From positions 1 through 64,000 of the forward strand of contig NZ_JAODTZ010000035.1 in the NCBI RefSeq assembly GCF_025399795.1: a stretch of 64,000 nt of DNA, given 5' to 3'. A program made the translations under genes and the position numbers. The notes under the pieces are model-generated. The model worked only from the letters and a program-made list of their open reading frames with translations, had not been told where the DNA came from and did not search any database. The DNA comes from Streptomyces rhizosphaerihabitans. GTDB lineage: Bacteria; Actinomycetota; Actinomycetes; Streptomycetales; Streptomycetaceae. Shown in pieces: positions 1 to 8,636 of the stretch. Numbering within the stretch: position 1 is the first letter of the stretch; each line of letters opens with the position of its first letter.

Positions 1-1
1 C

Positions 2-2017
2 GGCGCCGCCCGTGGGGTGGTGGTGGCCACCGGAGCACGTACCGAGTTCGGCAAGATCGCTGCCGGCCTCGACACCCATCCTCTTGACACCGAGTTCCAG
101 GTCGGCCTGCGGCGCTTTTCCATGCTGCTGGTCTACGTCGCGGGCGCGTTGACGACCTCGATCTTCGTGATCAACGTAGCCCTGCACAAGCCGATCATCG
201 ACGCACTGCTGTTCTCACTGGCCATCGCGGTGGGAATCACCCCGCAGCTTCTGCCCGCGGTCGTATCGACCAGCCTGGCCGCAGGTTCGCGACGGATGAG
301 TCGGCGCAAGGTGCTGGTCAAACGACTGGTGTGCATCGAGGACTTGGGCGATGTCGATGTCCTGTTCACCGACAAGACCGGCACGCTCACCACGGGCCGG
401 ATCGAGTTCATGCGCGCCGTGCCGGCCGACGGCCGACACGCCGAGGCGGTGGTGCGATGGGGGCTGCTCGGTACGGAGAACGAGGCGCGCGACGCTCAGG
501 ACGTCGGAGGAAACCCGCTGGACCAAGCCCTCTGGCGATCCCCGGCCACGGCCGACGGGCGGGCCGGTCTGGACGGGTACACGCAGGTCTCGGTACTGCC
601 CTTCGATCATGAACGACGCATGGTGTCCGTTCTGCTGCGGGACGGCGACGGGCGCTTCAGCCTGGTCACCAAAGGAGCTCCGGAGACGGTCCTGGACCGC
701 TGCGTCGACGTCCCGCCCGCAGCCCGTGACGCACTGGCGGTCGAGTTCTCCGCGGGCAACCGGGTGGTCGCTGTCGCCACCCGGGCCGATGTCACCGCAA
801 CGCAGGGTGTCGGGCCTGAGGACGAACAGGGGCTGACTCTTGCCGGCCTGCTGGTGTTCATGGATCCGCCCAAGCCGGATGCCGCCATGGCGCTGCGCAG
901 GCTGTCCGGGCTCGGCGTCGCGGTGAAGGTTGTCACGGGCGACAACGCCGCGGTTGCAGCCAAGGTCTGCCACGACCTGGGTTTCCCCGACTCGGGAGTG
1001 ATGACCGGCAGCGAGGTCGACGCCCTGGACGACGGACAACTGGCCGAGGCGATCACCGGCACCACGGTTTTCGCGCGTGTGAGTCCCGAGGCCAAGGCAC
1101 GCATCGTGCACGCGCAACGGCTCAGCCGCGGCGGCGTTGCGTTCCTGGGCGACGGGGTCAACGACGCCCTTGCTCTGCATGCGGCCGACGTGGGCATCTC
1201 CGTCGACTCGGCCACCGACGTGGCCAAGGACGCGGCCGACGTCATCCTGCTGGAGAAGGACCTGAATGTTCTCGCCGACGGTGTGGGCGAGGGCCGTCGG
1301 ATCTTCGCCAACACCATCAAGTATGTGCTGATGGGTACTTCGAGCAATTTCGGCAACATGGCCTCCGCTGCGGGAGCCTCGCTCTTCCTGCCGTTCCTGC
1401 CGATGCTCCCCTCACAGATCCTTCTGAACAACCTGCTCTACGACAGCAGCCAGTTGGCCATCCCGACGGACAACGTGGACGAGGAGCAGTTGCGGAAGCC
1501 CTCGCACTGGGACATCGCCTTCATCCGCCGCTTCATGATCTCCTTCGGCCCGCTCAGCTCAGTGTTCGACTTCGTCACCTTCGGCGTCATGCTCTGGATC
1601 TTCCACTCCGGACCGGCGCAGTTCCGGACCGGCTGGTTCGTCGAGTCGCTGGCCACCCAGACCCTGGTGATCTTCGCCATCCGCACGCGCCGCATCCCGT
1701 TCTTCCGCAGCCACCCCAGCCTGCCGCTGACTCTTGCCGCGTTGGGTGTCGTCACCATCGGCGCGCTGCTGCCGGCCACGCCACTCGCCCATACACTGGG
1801 CTTCCAACCACTCCCCACGGCGTTCTTCGCCACCCTGGTCGGCATGATCGTCGCCTACCTGGCACTCATCGAGGCCGGTAAGCGGCTGTTCTACGGCGCG
1901 GCAGCGACCGTGTCGCCGACCCCCGGGCACTACGCGGGTCACCGGCATCTGCGGCGCCGCGCATCCCGCTTCAGCACGGCCGCGCCCCGCTCCATGCCGG
2001 CTGACGGACCGCGCTGA
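2..2017 (+). CDS. mgtA: Mg2+-importing P-type ATPase, 5' truncated by window edge
   Basis: P3B-type magnesium-transporting ATPase of the cytoplasmic membrane, driving Mg2+ uptake by ATP hydrolysis. The open frame runs from base 2 without a start codon of its own, so the N-terminal cytoplasmic part and first helices lie outside the window; the visible part is about 670 residues. Seen directly: the phosphorylation motif DKTGTLT (bases 370-390), the nucleotide-binding KGAPE motif, the hinge motif GDGVNDALAL, and the C-terminal bundle of membrane helices. The last ~40 residues are a basic tail. The next gene-like sequence downstream is a broken carbamate kinase. The assignment to the MgtA subfamily is by overall resemblance; Ca2+-ATPase is less likely. 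Confidence 0.93.
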   Translation, partial: GAARGVVVATGARTEFGKIAAGLDTHPLDTEFQVGLRRFSMLLVYVAGALTTSIFVINVALHKPIIDALLFSLAIAVGITPQLLPAVVSTSLAAGSRRMSRRKVLVKRLVCIEDLGDVDVLFTDKTGTLTTGRIEFMRAVPADGRHAEAVVRWGLLGTENEARDAQDVGGNPLDQALWRSPATADGRAGLDGYTQVSVLPFDHERRMVSVLLRDGDGRFSLVTKGAPETVLDRCVDVPPAARDALAVEFSAGNRVVAVATRADVTATQGVGPEDEQGLTLAGLLVFMDPPKPDAAMALRRLSGLGVAVKVVTGDNAAVAAKVCHDLGFPDSGVMTGSEVDALDDGQLAEAITGTTVFARVSPEAKARIVHAQRLSRGGVAFLGDGVNDALALHAADVGISVDSATDVAKDAADVILLEKDLNVLADGVGEGRRIFANTIKYVLMGTSSNFGNMASAAGASLFLPFLPMLPSQILLNNLLYDSSQLAIPTDNVDEEQLRKPSHWDIAFIRRFMISFGPLSSVFDFVTFGVMLWIFHSGPAQFRTGWFVESLATQTLVIFAIRTRRIPFFRSHPSLPLTLAALGVVTIGALLPATPLAHTLGFQPLPTAFFATLVGMIVAYLALIEAGKRLFYGAAATVSPTPGHYAGHRHLRRRASRFSTAAPRSMPADGPR

Positions 2018-2232
2018 TGCGAGGGCTCCGGTCCGGTTGCCGCGCGTAGGCCGCTGTGCCGACGACAGAATGCCTGAGCGTTGGCTGAGGCGAGTCGTTC
2101 CACGACCTGCTCCATCCCCAGCAGGCCCGCGTCGAGCGTTTCGGCCAGTTGCCTGTCCAGGTGCCGCAGCGCCTGGTTGGACAGATCGATCGACGACGAG
2201 TGGACAAGTACGCGAAGCTCCTGGCGGATGAG
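1939..2232 (-). pseudogene. Possible IS5-like transposase N-terminal remnant
   Basis: A minus-strand frame without a standard start codon lies antisense to the end of the ATPase gene. Its first residues include LVHSSSIDLSNQALRHL, which resembles the N-terminus of IS5/IS112-type transposases; the following residues do not continue the match. A good GGAGG ribosome site (2236-2240) sits just before the frame, but the codon at the expected start position is ATC (2229-2227). No terminal repeats were seen. This is a weak call: it may be a decayed insertion-sequence end or a chance frame. Confidence 0.22.
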
Positions 2233-2316
2233 TCACCTCCTCGCAGGCGGAGGTCATGGGGCCGCCGCGACTGCCGGGACCGGTTGCGGGCGCGGCCACT
2301 TGGTTCCGGCAGGTTC

Positions 2317-2923
2317 ATGGGAGTCGACGTTCGTCCTGTCGCCTGCGGGCGCGGCCGGCACATCGCGCGGGACACCACCGGATGGCGCCGCGTCGTACCC
2401 TCCCCGGTGCCGGTACGGATCGTGGAGACCCACACCGTCCACGAGCTGCTGAACAGCGGCACCCTCGTTATCTGCGCAGGCGGCGGAGGCGTCCCCGTCA
2501 CCGCGGACCACGACACCGGCGCACTGACCGGCGTGGAGGCCGTCATCGACAAGGACCTGGCCGCGGCCCCTGCTCGCCGAGGACCTCAAGGCCGACTTCC
2601 TGCTCATCCTCACCGACGTCCCGTGTATCTACGAGGACTACGGAACCCCGGACCAGCAGCCCGTGCTCGACGCCACCCCGGCGGAGCTGCGCCGCAAGGG
2701 CTTCCCGGAGGGCTCCATGGGGCCGAAGGCCGAGGCCGCCGCGCGATTCGTGGAACGGACCGGAGGTCTCGCCGCCGTAGGAGCCCTGGACGCGGCCTAC
2801 GAGATCGTGCACGGCCGGTCGGGCACCCTGGTCCGCCCCGACCTCGCGGCCGACTGGCCGGCAGACGCGGCAACACCCTCAACGTCATCCACTGCATGCA
2901 TCACAACGCCCAACGGCCTTTGA
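2317..2923 (+). pseudogene. arcC: Carbamate kinase remnant, 5' truncated and frameshifted
   Basis: Carbamate kinase makes ATP from carbamoyl phosphate at the end of the arginine deiminase pathway. Only the C-terminal half is recognisable: RRVVPSPVPVRIVE, then VICAGGGGVPV, then VEAVIDKDLAA in one frame. At about 2566-2569 (a run of four C) the frame slips by one base and the protein continues in another frame with FLLILTDVPCIYEDYGT, then GSMGPKAEAAARF and YEIVHGRSGTLVRP. Similarity ends near 2870. The usual first ~130 residues are absent, so this is not explained by one sequencing error. No arginine deiminase or ornithine transcarbamylase gene is nearby. It fits the anaerobic theme of the cluster but should be non-functional. 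Confidence 0.85.
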
Positions 2924-2928
2924 CAAGA

Positions 2929-2942
2929 GGGCCGTTCGGCCC
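2929..2942. promoter_or_regulatory. GGGCCG-TT-CGGCCC palindrome upstream of the DoxX gene
   Basis: A perfect 14-base palindrome, GGGCCGTTCGGCCC, lies about 100 bases before the DoxX start. It belongs to a family of similar sites in this cluster (3747, 8354, 17825, 21153, 21458). The form resembles the DevR/DosR box (GGGAC-N4-GTCCC). The preceding AACGGCC allows an imperfect hairpin, so a terminator role for the remnant upstream is also possible. Confidence 0.45.
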
Positions 2943-3042
2943 CCTGGTCGCGGACCTTCGGCATCCGTCGCCGACGGGCGTGCACGGTCAGAGTGAGGGG
3001 TGTCAGGTACCGAGCCGACCGCCCTCGAAGGGAATCCCGACC

Positions 3043-3672
3043 ATGGCCGTGCACGAGCACCCTCACCGGAGCTCCGGCTTCCACCTGCCGTCGTTCCGCA
3101 GGAACCGGACCGCCTACGCATCCGAGTCGGCCGTGTCGGCAGACACCGGCACGCACACCGCGCGGGCCTACGCCTTCGCGTCCCTGCGCCTGCTCACGGG
3201 GTTCGTCTTCCTGTGGGCCTTCCTCGACAAGACCTTCGGCCTCGGCTACGCCACCCCGTCCGGCAAGGGCTGGATCGACGGCGGCTCGCCGACCAAGGGC
3301 TTCCTCGGCTCCGTCGCCGCCGGGCCGATGGAGTCAACCTTCCACTCCTGGGCCGGTGACCCGTGGGCCGACTGGCTGTTCACGCTCGGTCTCCTCGGGA
3401 TCGGCCTCGCCCTGGTCGCCGGTGTCGCGCTGCGCATCGCCGCCGTCGCCGGCACCGCGATGATGGCGCTGATGTGGATCGCGGAGTGGCCGCCGGTCAA
3501 GCACCTCTCGGACGGCACGCCGAGCATGTCGACGAACCCGTTCATCGACTACCACGTGATCTACGCCGCCGCCCTGATCGTCCTGGCCGCTGTCGCCGCC
3601 GGCGACACCCTGGGCGCGGGCAGGCTCTGGGCCAAGCTCCCCTTCGTCCACGACCACAGCTGGCTGCGCTGA
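3043..3672 (+). CDS. DoxX-like integral membrane protein
   Basis: A 209-residue membrane protein of the DoxX/thiosulfate:quinone-oxidoreductase-subunit class. A basic, His-rich N-terminus is followed by about four hydrophobic segments, starting with YAFASLRLLTGFVFLWAFLDK; the signature LRLLTGFVFLWAFLDKTFGL is near residue 50. A conserved-looking NPFIDYHVIYAAAL segment precedes the last helix. The ATG at 3043 follows GAAGGGA at a good distance and begins the sequence that looks conserved; the open frame continues upstream only through the pseudogene region. Relatives in Streptomyces sit in low-oxygen/dormancy clusters beside universal stress proteins, as here. The exact reaction is unknown; a role in quinone-linked redox balance is inference. 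Confidence 0.8.
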   Translation: MAVHEHPHRSSGFHLPSFRRNRTAYASESAVSADTGTHTARAYAFASLRLLTGFVFLWAFLDKTFGLGYATPSGKGWIDGGSPTKGFLGSVAAGPMESTFHSWAGDPWADWLFTLGLLGIGLALVAGVALRIAAVAGTAMMALMWIAEWPPVKHLSDGTPSMSTNPFIDYHVIYAAALIVLAAVAAGDTLGAGRLWAKLPFVHDHSWLR

Positions 3673-3746
3673 GCACCGACGGCGACGTGGGCCCATCACT
3701 CGGCCGACAGCGCCCCGCCGTGCAGGGAGCCGGGCGGTCCGGATTC

Positions 3747-3761
3747 GGGACCAGCGGCCCC
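3747..3761. promoter_or_regulatory. DevR-like box upstream of a universal stress protein gene
   Basis: GGGACCAGCGGCCCC, preceded by TTC, lies 64 bases before the universal stress protein start at 3825. The left half matches the DevR half-site GGGAC; the right half matches the GGCCC variant seen at the other palindromes of the cluster. Placement between the DoxX stop and the start suits an activator site. Confidence 0.4.
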
Positions 3762-3824
3762 TGCACGAGGAACCCCTCGAAATCGATTCCGGAATCCCAC
3801 CCCTCGCCCCAGGAGGCAGAGATC

Positions 3825-4730
3825 ATGCTCCGCACCATCACCGTAGGTCTCGACGGCTCGCAGGAGAGCCGGGCCGCCGCAGAATGGGCGGCTCGCGAGG
3901 CGGAGCTGCGCGGCCTGCCGCTGAAGATCGTGCACGTGTGGGAGCCGGTGCCGGAGCCCATGGCTCAGTCGCCACTCCTCGGTGCCGAGACCCAGCAGCA
4001 CTGGACCGAGCGGATTCCCCGGGAAGCCGCCGAGGGGGTCCGGCTGCGTCACCCCGGCGTCGAGGTGCGCACGGAGCAGCTCTCCGGCCACCCGGGTGAC
4101 GCACTGGCCGAGGCGGCGAAGAGCGCCGAACTGCTCGTCCTGGGCTCGCGCGGCCTCGGCGGGATCGGCGGGTTCATGGTCGGCTCGGTCGGCCTGTCCA
4201 CCGTCGCGCACGCGGACAGCCCGGTCGTACTGGTCCGCGCGCTCGAGGCAGCCGCGGACGAGCACGAACTGGACCCGGCGGGTGTTCCGTCCGCCGCGAC
4301 GCCGTTCCGGCCCGTGGTCCTCGCACTCGACGTAGAGCACCCCGACGAGGCGCTGATCGAGTTCGCCTTCGACGCCGCCAAGCGCCGTGCGACGTCCTTG
4401 CGGGTCGTCCACGGCTGGTACCCGCCGCCCTATTACGCGTACGGCACGCCGGTCAATCCGGCGCTGCACGAGGCACTGGCCTTGAGCGCGTCCGGGGCCG
4501 TGACCGAGGTGCTGCGTCCATGGCGGAAGAAGTTCCCGGACGTGGAGGTCGTCGAGGATTCCCGCTACGGCAGCGCGGCCGTACTCGTCGTGGACGCTTC
4601 GCGCGAGGCCTCGCTCGTCGTCGTGGGCCGGCGCATCCGGCGCAGCCCCTTCGGCGCCCACATCGGACACGTCACGCACTCCGTCCTGCATCACTCCACC
4701 GCCCCTGTCGCCGTCGTCCCGCACAGCTGA
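3825..4730 (+). CDS. Universal stress protein, tandem UspA domains
   Basis: A 301-residue cytoplasmic protein with two UspA folds. The first starts at TITVGLDGSQESRAAAEWA and ends with the ATP-loop type sequence LGSRGLGGIGGFMVGSVG (G-x2-G-x9-G-S pattern), followed by DSPVVLVR. The second starts at PVVLALDV near residue 165 and ends at HIGHVTHSVLHH-STAPVAVVPHS. The start ATG has AGGAGG nine bases upstream. Paralogues follow at 4906, 10074, 21561 and 22536, so this is one of five in the cluster. Such proteins in actinomycetes bind ATP and are induced in hypoxia or stationary phase; the specific role here is not known. Confidence 0.92.
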   Translation: MLRTITVGLDGSQESRAAAEWAAREAELRGLPLKIVHVWEPVPEPMAQSPLLGAETQQHWTERIPREAAEGVRLRHPGVEVRTEQLSGHPGDALAEAAKSAELLVLGSRGLGGIGGFMVGSVGLSTVAHADSPVVLVRALEAAADEHELDPAGVPSAATPFRPVVLALDVEHPDEALIEFAFDAAKRRATSLRVVHGWYPPPYYAYGTPVNPALHEALALSASGAVTEVLRPWRKKFPDVEVVEDSRYGSAAVLVVDASREASLVVVGRRIRRSPFGAHIGHVTHSVLHHSTAPVAVVPHS

Positions 4731-4753
4731 GCCACTCCGAGGAGAAGAGACCC

Positions 4754-4900
4754 ATGAAGGCAGCGGTCGTACGAGCGTTCGGTGAACCCCTGGTCATCCA
4801 CGAGGTCCGCCACCTCGCATCCGTCGACGACTCCAACGGCGAGGTGCTGCGCGGCGAGGGCAAGGCCCGGATCGTCTTCGGCCTCGGCGCGGGACGGTGA
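4754..4900 (+). pseudogene. Zinc alcohol dehydrogenase reduced to its two ends
   Basis: A 48-codon frame with an intact start and stop. It begins MKAAVVRAFGEPLVIHEV, the standard N-terminus of a zinc-dependent alcohol dehydrogenase. It then jumps to LRGEGKARIVFGL, the standard C-terminal end of the same family. About 290 internal residues, including the catalytic zinc ligands and the NAD fold, are missing, and the junction keeps the reading frame. It has its own GAGGAGAAGA ribosome site and sits between two universal stress protein genes, where complete clusters carry a dehydrogenase. It cannot be an active enzyme. Confidence 0.8.
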
Positions 4901-4905
4901 GACAG

Positions 4906-5778
4906 ATGGATCTCCCGATCGTCGTCGGCGTCGACGGATCCGAACCCAGCCTGCGAGCCGTCGACTGGGCGGCCGACGAGGCGGCCCTGCGCGGGGCGCC
5001 ACTGCGGGTGGTGTACGCCTCCCTCTGGGAGCGCTACGAGGGCGCCGCTCTCGTACAGGACCTCGGCAAGCCGTCCGAGGAGGTCACGGCCGAGAGCATC
5101 GTACGGACCGCCGCACACCGCGCCCGTCTGCGCCAGGCCGAGTTGGAGATCTCCACCGACGTGCTGCCGGAGGAGCCCGAGTACGCGCTGGTCCGCGAGG
5201 GACGCGAGGCCGCCGCGCTGGTGCTCGGCACCCGCGGTCGCAGCGGCTTCGTCGAGATGCTGCTCGGTTCGGTCAGCCTGACGGTCGCCGCCCGCGCGGA
5301 CTGCCCGGTGATCGTGCTCCGCGGCAGCCACGACAACCAGGTCCGCGCCCGGACGCACGGTCGCGTCGTCGTGGGCATCGGGGAGAGGACGACGGGCTCC
5401 GCCGCCCTGAACTTCGCTGTCCAGGAGGCGAGGCTTCGCCACGCGACCCTGGACGCCGTACGTGCTTGGCGGTGCCCGGCGCACGAGACCACCGACCACC
5501 CCCTGTTCGCCGGGGAACCCGCGCGTCTGCACGAGCAGCAGGCCGGCGAGGTCCTGGACAAGGCGCTGGAAGACGTACCCGCGGATGTGGACCTGCGCCG
5601 GCGCACGGTCGAGGGTCCCGCCCGCAGGGTCCTGTTGGACGCGTCATGCGCAGCAGACCTGCTGGTGGTCGGGGCCCGCCGCAACCCGGGACACCTCGGA
5701 CTCCAGCTGGGGCGCGTCGCCCACGCGGTGCTGCACCACGCCGCCTCCGCCGTCGCGGTCGTACCCGAGCAGGCGTGA
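4906..5778 (+). CDS. Universal stress protein, tandem UspA domains
   Basis: A 290-residue two-domain universal stress protein. The first domain opens with LPIVVGVDGSEPSLRAVDWA and carries LGTRGRSGFVEMLLGSVS near residue 110, followed by DCPVIVLRG. The second opens with GRVVVGIGERTTGSAAL and ends VAHAVLHHAASAVAVVPE. The ATG at 4906 is preferred over an in-frame GTG three codons earlier because the UspA fold begins directly after it. It starts five bases after the stop of the dehydrogenase remnant, so it was probably in one operon with it and with the stress protein at 3825. ATP binding is inferred from the glycine-rich loop. Confidence 0.9.
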   Translation: MDLPIVVGVDGSEPSLRAVDWAADEAALRGAPLRVVYASLWERYEGAALVQDLGKPSEEVTAESIVRTAAHRARLRQAELEISTDVLPEEPEYALVREGREAAALVLGTRGRSGFVEMLLGSVSLTVAARADCPVIVLRGSHDNQVRARTHGRVVVGIGERTTGSAALNFAVQEARLRHATLDAVRAWRCPAHETTDHPLFAGEPARLHEQQAGEVLDKALEDVPADVDLRRRTVEGPARRVLLDASCAADLLVVGARRNPGHLGLQLGRVAHAVLHHAASAVAVVPEQA

Positions 5779-5922
5779 CAGAGGCGGGCGGCTGCTCAGA
5801 AGCCGGCACCGCGGTCGGGGACGTATCTCGTCCCGTCCACACGGCAGTTGCCGGCACCTTCTCGCCGTCGGACCACCTGCACCACCCGATGATCCTCACG
5901 CCGACGATTCACGGAGTCCCTC

Positions 5923-8304
5923 ATGTCCAAGGCCGAGCACCCGGACGCCACCGCACTGACCGACGAAGAGCTGCGTACCCTGGACGCGCACTGGCGGGCC
6001 GCCAACTACCTGGCCGCCGGACAGATCTACCTGATGTCCAACCCCCTGCTGACCGAGCCCCTGAAGCCGGAGCACATCAAGCCCCGGCTGCTCGGCCACT
6101 GGGGCACCTCGCCCGGCCTCAACCTCGTGTACACACACCTCAACCGGGTGATCAAGGCGCGGGCGCTCGACGCGCTGTGCGTGTGGGGTCCAGGTCACGG
6201 GGGTCCGTCGATCCTGGCCAACTCCTGGCTGGAGGGCAGCTACAGCGAGACCTACCCGGACGTGTCGCGTGACGCGGCGGGCATGGCACGGCTGTTCCGG
6301 CAGTTCTCCTTCCCCGGCGGCGTGCCCAGCCATGTCGCCCCCGAGACCCCCGGCTCCATCCACGAGGGCGGCGAGCTCGGCTACTCGCTCTCCCACGCGT
6401 ACGGTGCCGCCTTCGACAACCCGGACCTGCTGGTCGCCTGTGTGATCGGCGACGGCGAGGCGGAGACCGGGCCGCTGGCCGCGGCCTGGCACTCCAACAA
6501 GTTCCTCGACCCGGTCCACGACGGCGCCGTCCTGCCGATCCTGCACCTCAACGGCTACAAGATCGCCAACCCGTCGGTGCTCTCCCGGATCCCGGAGACC
6601 GAACTCGATTCTCTGCTGCGGGGATACGGCCACGAGCCGATCCACGTGACCGGCGACGACCCGGTCCAGGTGCACCGGGCCATGGCGGCGGCGATGGACG
6701 ACGCGCTGGACCGCATCGCCCTGATGCAGCGGACCGCCCGCGAGGACGGTGTCAGCGAGCGCGTGCACTGGCCCGTGATCGTGCTGCGCACCCCGAAGGG
6801 CTGGACCGGTCCGGCCGAGGTGGACGGCGTGCCCGTCGAGGGCACCTGGCGAGCCCACCAGGTCCCCCTGGCCGGTGTCCGCGAAAACCCCGAACACCTC
6901 CGCCAGCTGGAGACCTGGCTGCGCTCGTACAAGCCGGAGGAGCTCTTCGGCCAGGAAGGCCGCCCCGCCGCCGACGTTCTCGCCTGCGTCCCCGACGGAG
7001 CCAAGCGACTCGGTGCCAACCCGCACGCCAACGGCGGTCTGCTCCTGCGCGACTTGCCCGTTGCCCCGCTGAACGAGTTCGCCGTGCCGGTCGACAAGCC
7101 GGGTACTACGTTGCACGAGCCGACCCGCGTTCTGGGGGACCTCCTGGCCCGGGTGATGAAAGACACGGGTGCCCGTAGGGACTTCCGCCTCGTCGGCCCG
7201 GACGAGACCGCGTCGAACCGTCTTCAGGCCGTCTTCGACATCAGCGGAAAGGCATGGCAGGCCCAATATCTGCCGGTCGACGAGCACCTCGAACATCACG
7301 GCCGGGTGATGGAGATCCTGTCCGAACACACCTGCCAGGGCTGGCTGGAGGGCTACCTGCTCACCGGCCGGCACGGTTTGTTCTCCAGCTACGAGGCGTT
7401 CGTGCACATCGTCGACTCCATGGTCAACCAGCACATCAAGTGGCTCAAGACGTCACGGGAGTTGCCGTGGCGCGCCCCCATCGCCTCCCTCAACTACCTG
7501 CTGACCTCCCACGTTTGGCGCCAGGACCACAACGGCTTCTCGCACCAGGATCCGGGATTCGTCGACCACGTCCTCAACAAGAGCCCTGAAGTCGTACGGG
7601 TCTATCTGCCGCCGGACACCAACACCCTGCTGTCGGTGGCGGATCACGTTCTGCGCAGCCGCGACTACGTCAACGTCGTCGTGGCCGGCAAACAGCCCAG
7701 CTTCGACTGGCTGTCCATGGACCAGGCCCGCGCGCACTGCGCCCGCGGCGCCGGGATCTGGGAGTGGGCGGGCACGGAGAACGGCGGGGAGCCCGATGTC
7801 GTTCTGGCCTGCGCCGGGGACGTGCCCACCCAGGAGGTACTGGCCGCCGCGCAGTTGCTGCGCCGGCACCTCCCGGACCTCGCCGTCCGCGTGGTCAATG
7901 TGGTCGACATGACCCGACTCCTCCCGCGCGAGGAACACCCGCACGGAATGAGCGACTTCGAGTACGACGGCCTGTTCACCACCGACAAGCCGGTGATCTT
8001 CGCGTACCACGGCTATCCCTGGCTGATCCACCGGCTCGCCTACCGCCGCACCGGACACAAGAACCTGCACGTGCGCGGCTACAAGGAGTCCGGCACGACC
8101 ACCACGCCGTTCGACATGGTGGTCCGCAACGACCTCGACCGCTACCGGCTGGTCATGGACGTCATCGACCGAGTCCCAGGACTCGCGGTGCGCGCCGCCG
8201 CCGTACGGCAGCAGATGGCCGACGTGCGTAGCCGACACCAGGCCTGGATCCGCGAGCACGGCAGCGACCTGCCCGAGGTCGCCGACTGGACCTGGAACAG
8301 CTGA
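5923..8304 (+). CDS. xfp: Phosphoketolase (xylulose 5-phosphate/fructose 6-phosphate)
   Basis: A 793-residue thiamine-diphosphate enzyme, full length for the family. It splits xylulose 5-phosphate (and often fructose 6-phosphate) with phosphate into acetyl phosphate and glyceraldehyde 3-phosphate (or erythrose 4-phosphate). The signature HEGGELGYSLSHAYGA (near residue 146) and the thiamine-binding GDGEAETGP (near 176) are both present, as is LVGPDETASNRL in the middle part. The ATG at 5923 follows GGAGT. About 145 bases separate it from the stress protein upstream. In this context it offers an oxygen-independent route to acetyl phosphate and ATP, next to AdhE and PPDK in the same cluster. Confidence 0.96.
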   Translation: MSKAEHPDATALTDEELRTLDAHWRAANYLAAGQIYLMSNPLLTEPLKPEHIKPRLLGHWGTSPGLNLVYTHLNRVIKARALDALCVWGPGHGGPSILANSWLEGSYSETYPDVSRDAAGMARLFRQFSFPGGVPSHVAPETPGSIHEGGELGYSLSHAYGAAFDNPDLLVACVIGDGEAETGPLAAAWHSNKFLDPVHDGAVLPILHLNGYKIANPSVLSRIPETELDSLLRGYGHEPIHVTGDDPVQVHRAMAAAMDDALDRIALMQRTAREDGVSERVHWPVIVLRTPKGWTGPAEVDGVPVEGTWRAHQVPLAGVRENPEHLRQLETWLRSYKPEELFGQEGRPAADVLACVPDGAKRLGANPHANGGLLLRDLPVAPLNEFAVPVDKPGTTLHEPTRVLGDLLARVMKDTGARRDFRLVGPDETASNRLQAVFDISGKAWQAQYLPVDEHLEHHGRVMEILSEHTCQGWLEGYLLTGRHGLFSSYEAFVHIVDSMVNQHIKWLKTSRELPWRAPIASLNYLLTSHVWRQDHNGFSHQDPGFVDHVLNKSPEVVRVYLPPDTNTLLSVADHVLRSRDYVNVVVAGKQPSFDWLSMDQARAHCARGAGIWEWAGTENGGEPDVVLACAGDVPTQEVLAAAQLLRRHLPDLAVRVVNVVDMTRLLPREEHPHGMSDFEYDGLFTTDKPVIFAYHGYPWLIHRLAYRRTGHKNLHVRGYKESGTTTTPFDMVVRNDLDRYRLVMDVIDRVPGLAVRAAAVRQQMADVRSRHQAWIREHGSDLPEVADWTWNS

Positions 8305-8353
8305 CCCACCCCTCGCTCCCGGACCGACGGCAAGAGCCGTTCGTCGAGCGATA

Positions 8354-8367
8354 GGGCCGGATGGCCC
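8354..8367. promoter_or_regulatory. GGGCCG-GA-TGGCCC palindrome
   Basis: A near-perfect member of the cluster's recurring palindrome (one mismatch) in the intergenic region after the phosphoketolase gene. It is followed by an AT-rich stretch with the direct repeat GGGCAAT (twice, about 16 bases apart, 8389-8413). The next recognisable sequence is a dehydrogenase remnant; the next intact gene starts 270 bases away. Confidence 0.35.
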
Positions 8368-8440
8368 AAGCGGGCGGGGTGATTACTGGGCAATATGAAT
8401 TTATCGGGCAATCTCGGTACTCGAAATAGACAGACACACC

Positions 8441-8617
8441 CTGCTGTGCATGGCCACCGCCGACCGGCTGTCCACCGCGCAGCCGGTCACCCGCGCCTTC
8501 CCGCTGGAGCGCATGGAAGAGGCCTGCGACGTCTTCGCCCGCACCGCCGACACCGGAGCCCTCGAGGTGGTGCTCGGCGAGCCGTCGCGCGAGGCGGTCG
8601 CCGTTTCGGCGGCCTGA
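8441..8617 (+). pseudogene. Zinc alcohol dehydrogenase C-terminal remnant
   Basis: A frame ending at 8617 encodes LSTAQPVTRAFPLERMEEAC, then DVFARTADTGALEVVLGEP. This is the usual C-terminus of medium-chain zinc alcohol dehydrogenases (PLERMxEA...A...GALKVVL). No start codon context or N-terminal and catalytic parts are present, and the extra tail SREAVAVSAA is not typical. It is the second dehydrogenase remnant of the cluster and is not part of the one at 4754, because both carry a C-terminal end. Confidence 0.7.
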
Positions 8618-8636
8618 CGAGAGGACGTGACGAGCC

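Noticed and set aside
215..1180. Long minus-strand frames opposite the Mg ATPase gene
   Set aside because: They mirror a well-conserved coding frame and show no domain; typical antisense artefacts of GC-rich codon use.
3043..3672. Extending the DoxX gene upstream to 2149 in the same open frame
   Set aside because: The upstream part is the frame of the carbamate kinase remnant; the DoxX fold and a ribosome site begin at 3043.
5818..5834. GGGAC and GTCCC arms upstream of phosphoketolase as a DevR box
   Set aside because: The arms are seven bases apart, while the cluster sites and the DevR consensus have four; it is not the same motif and could be chance.
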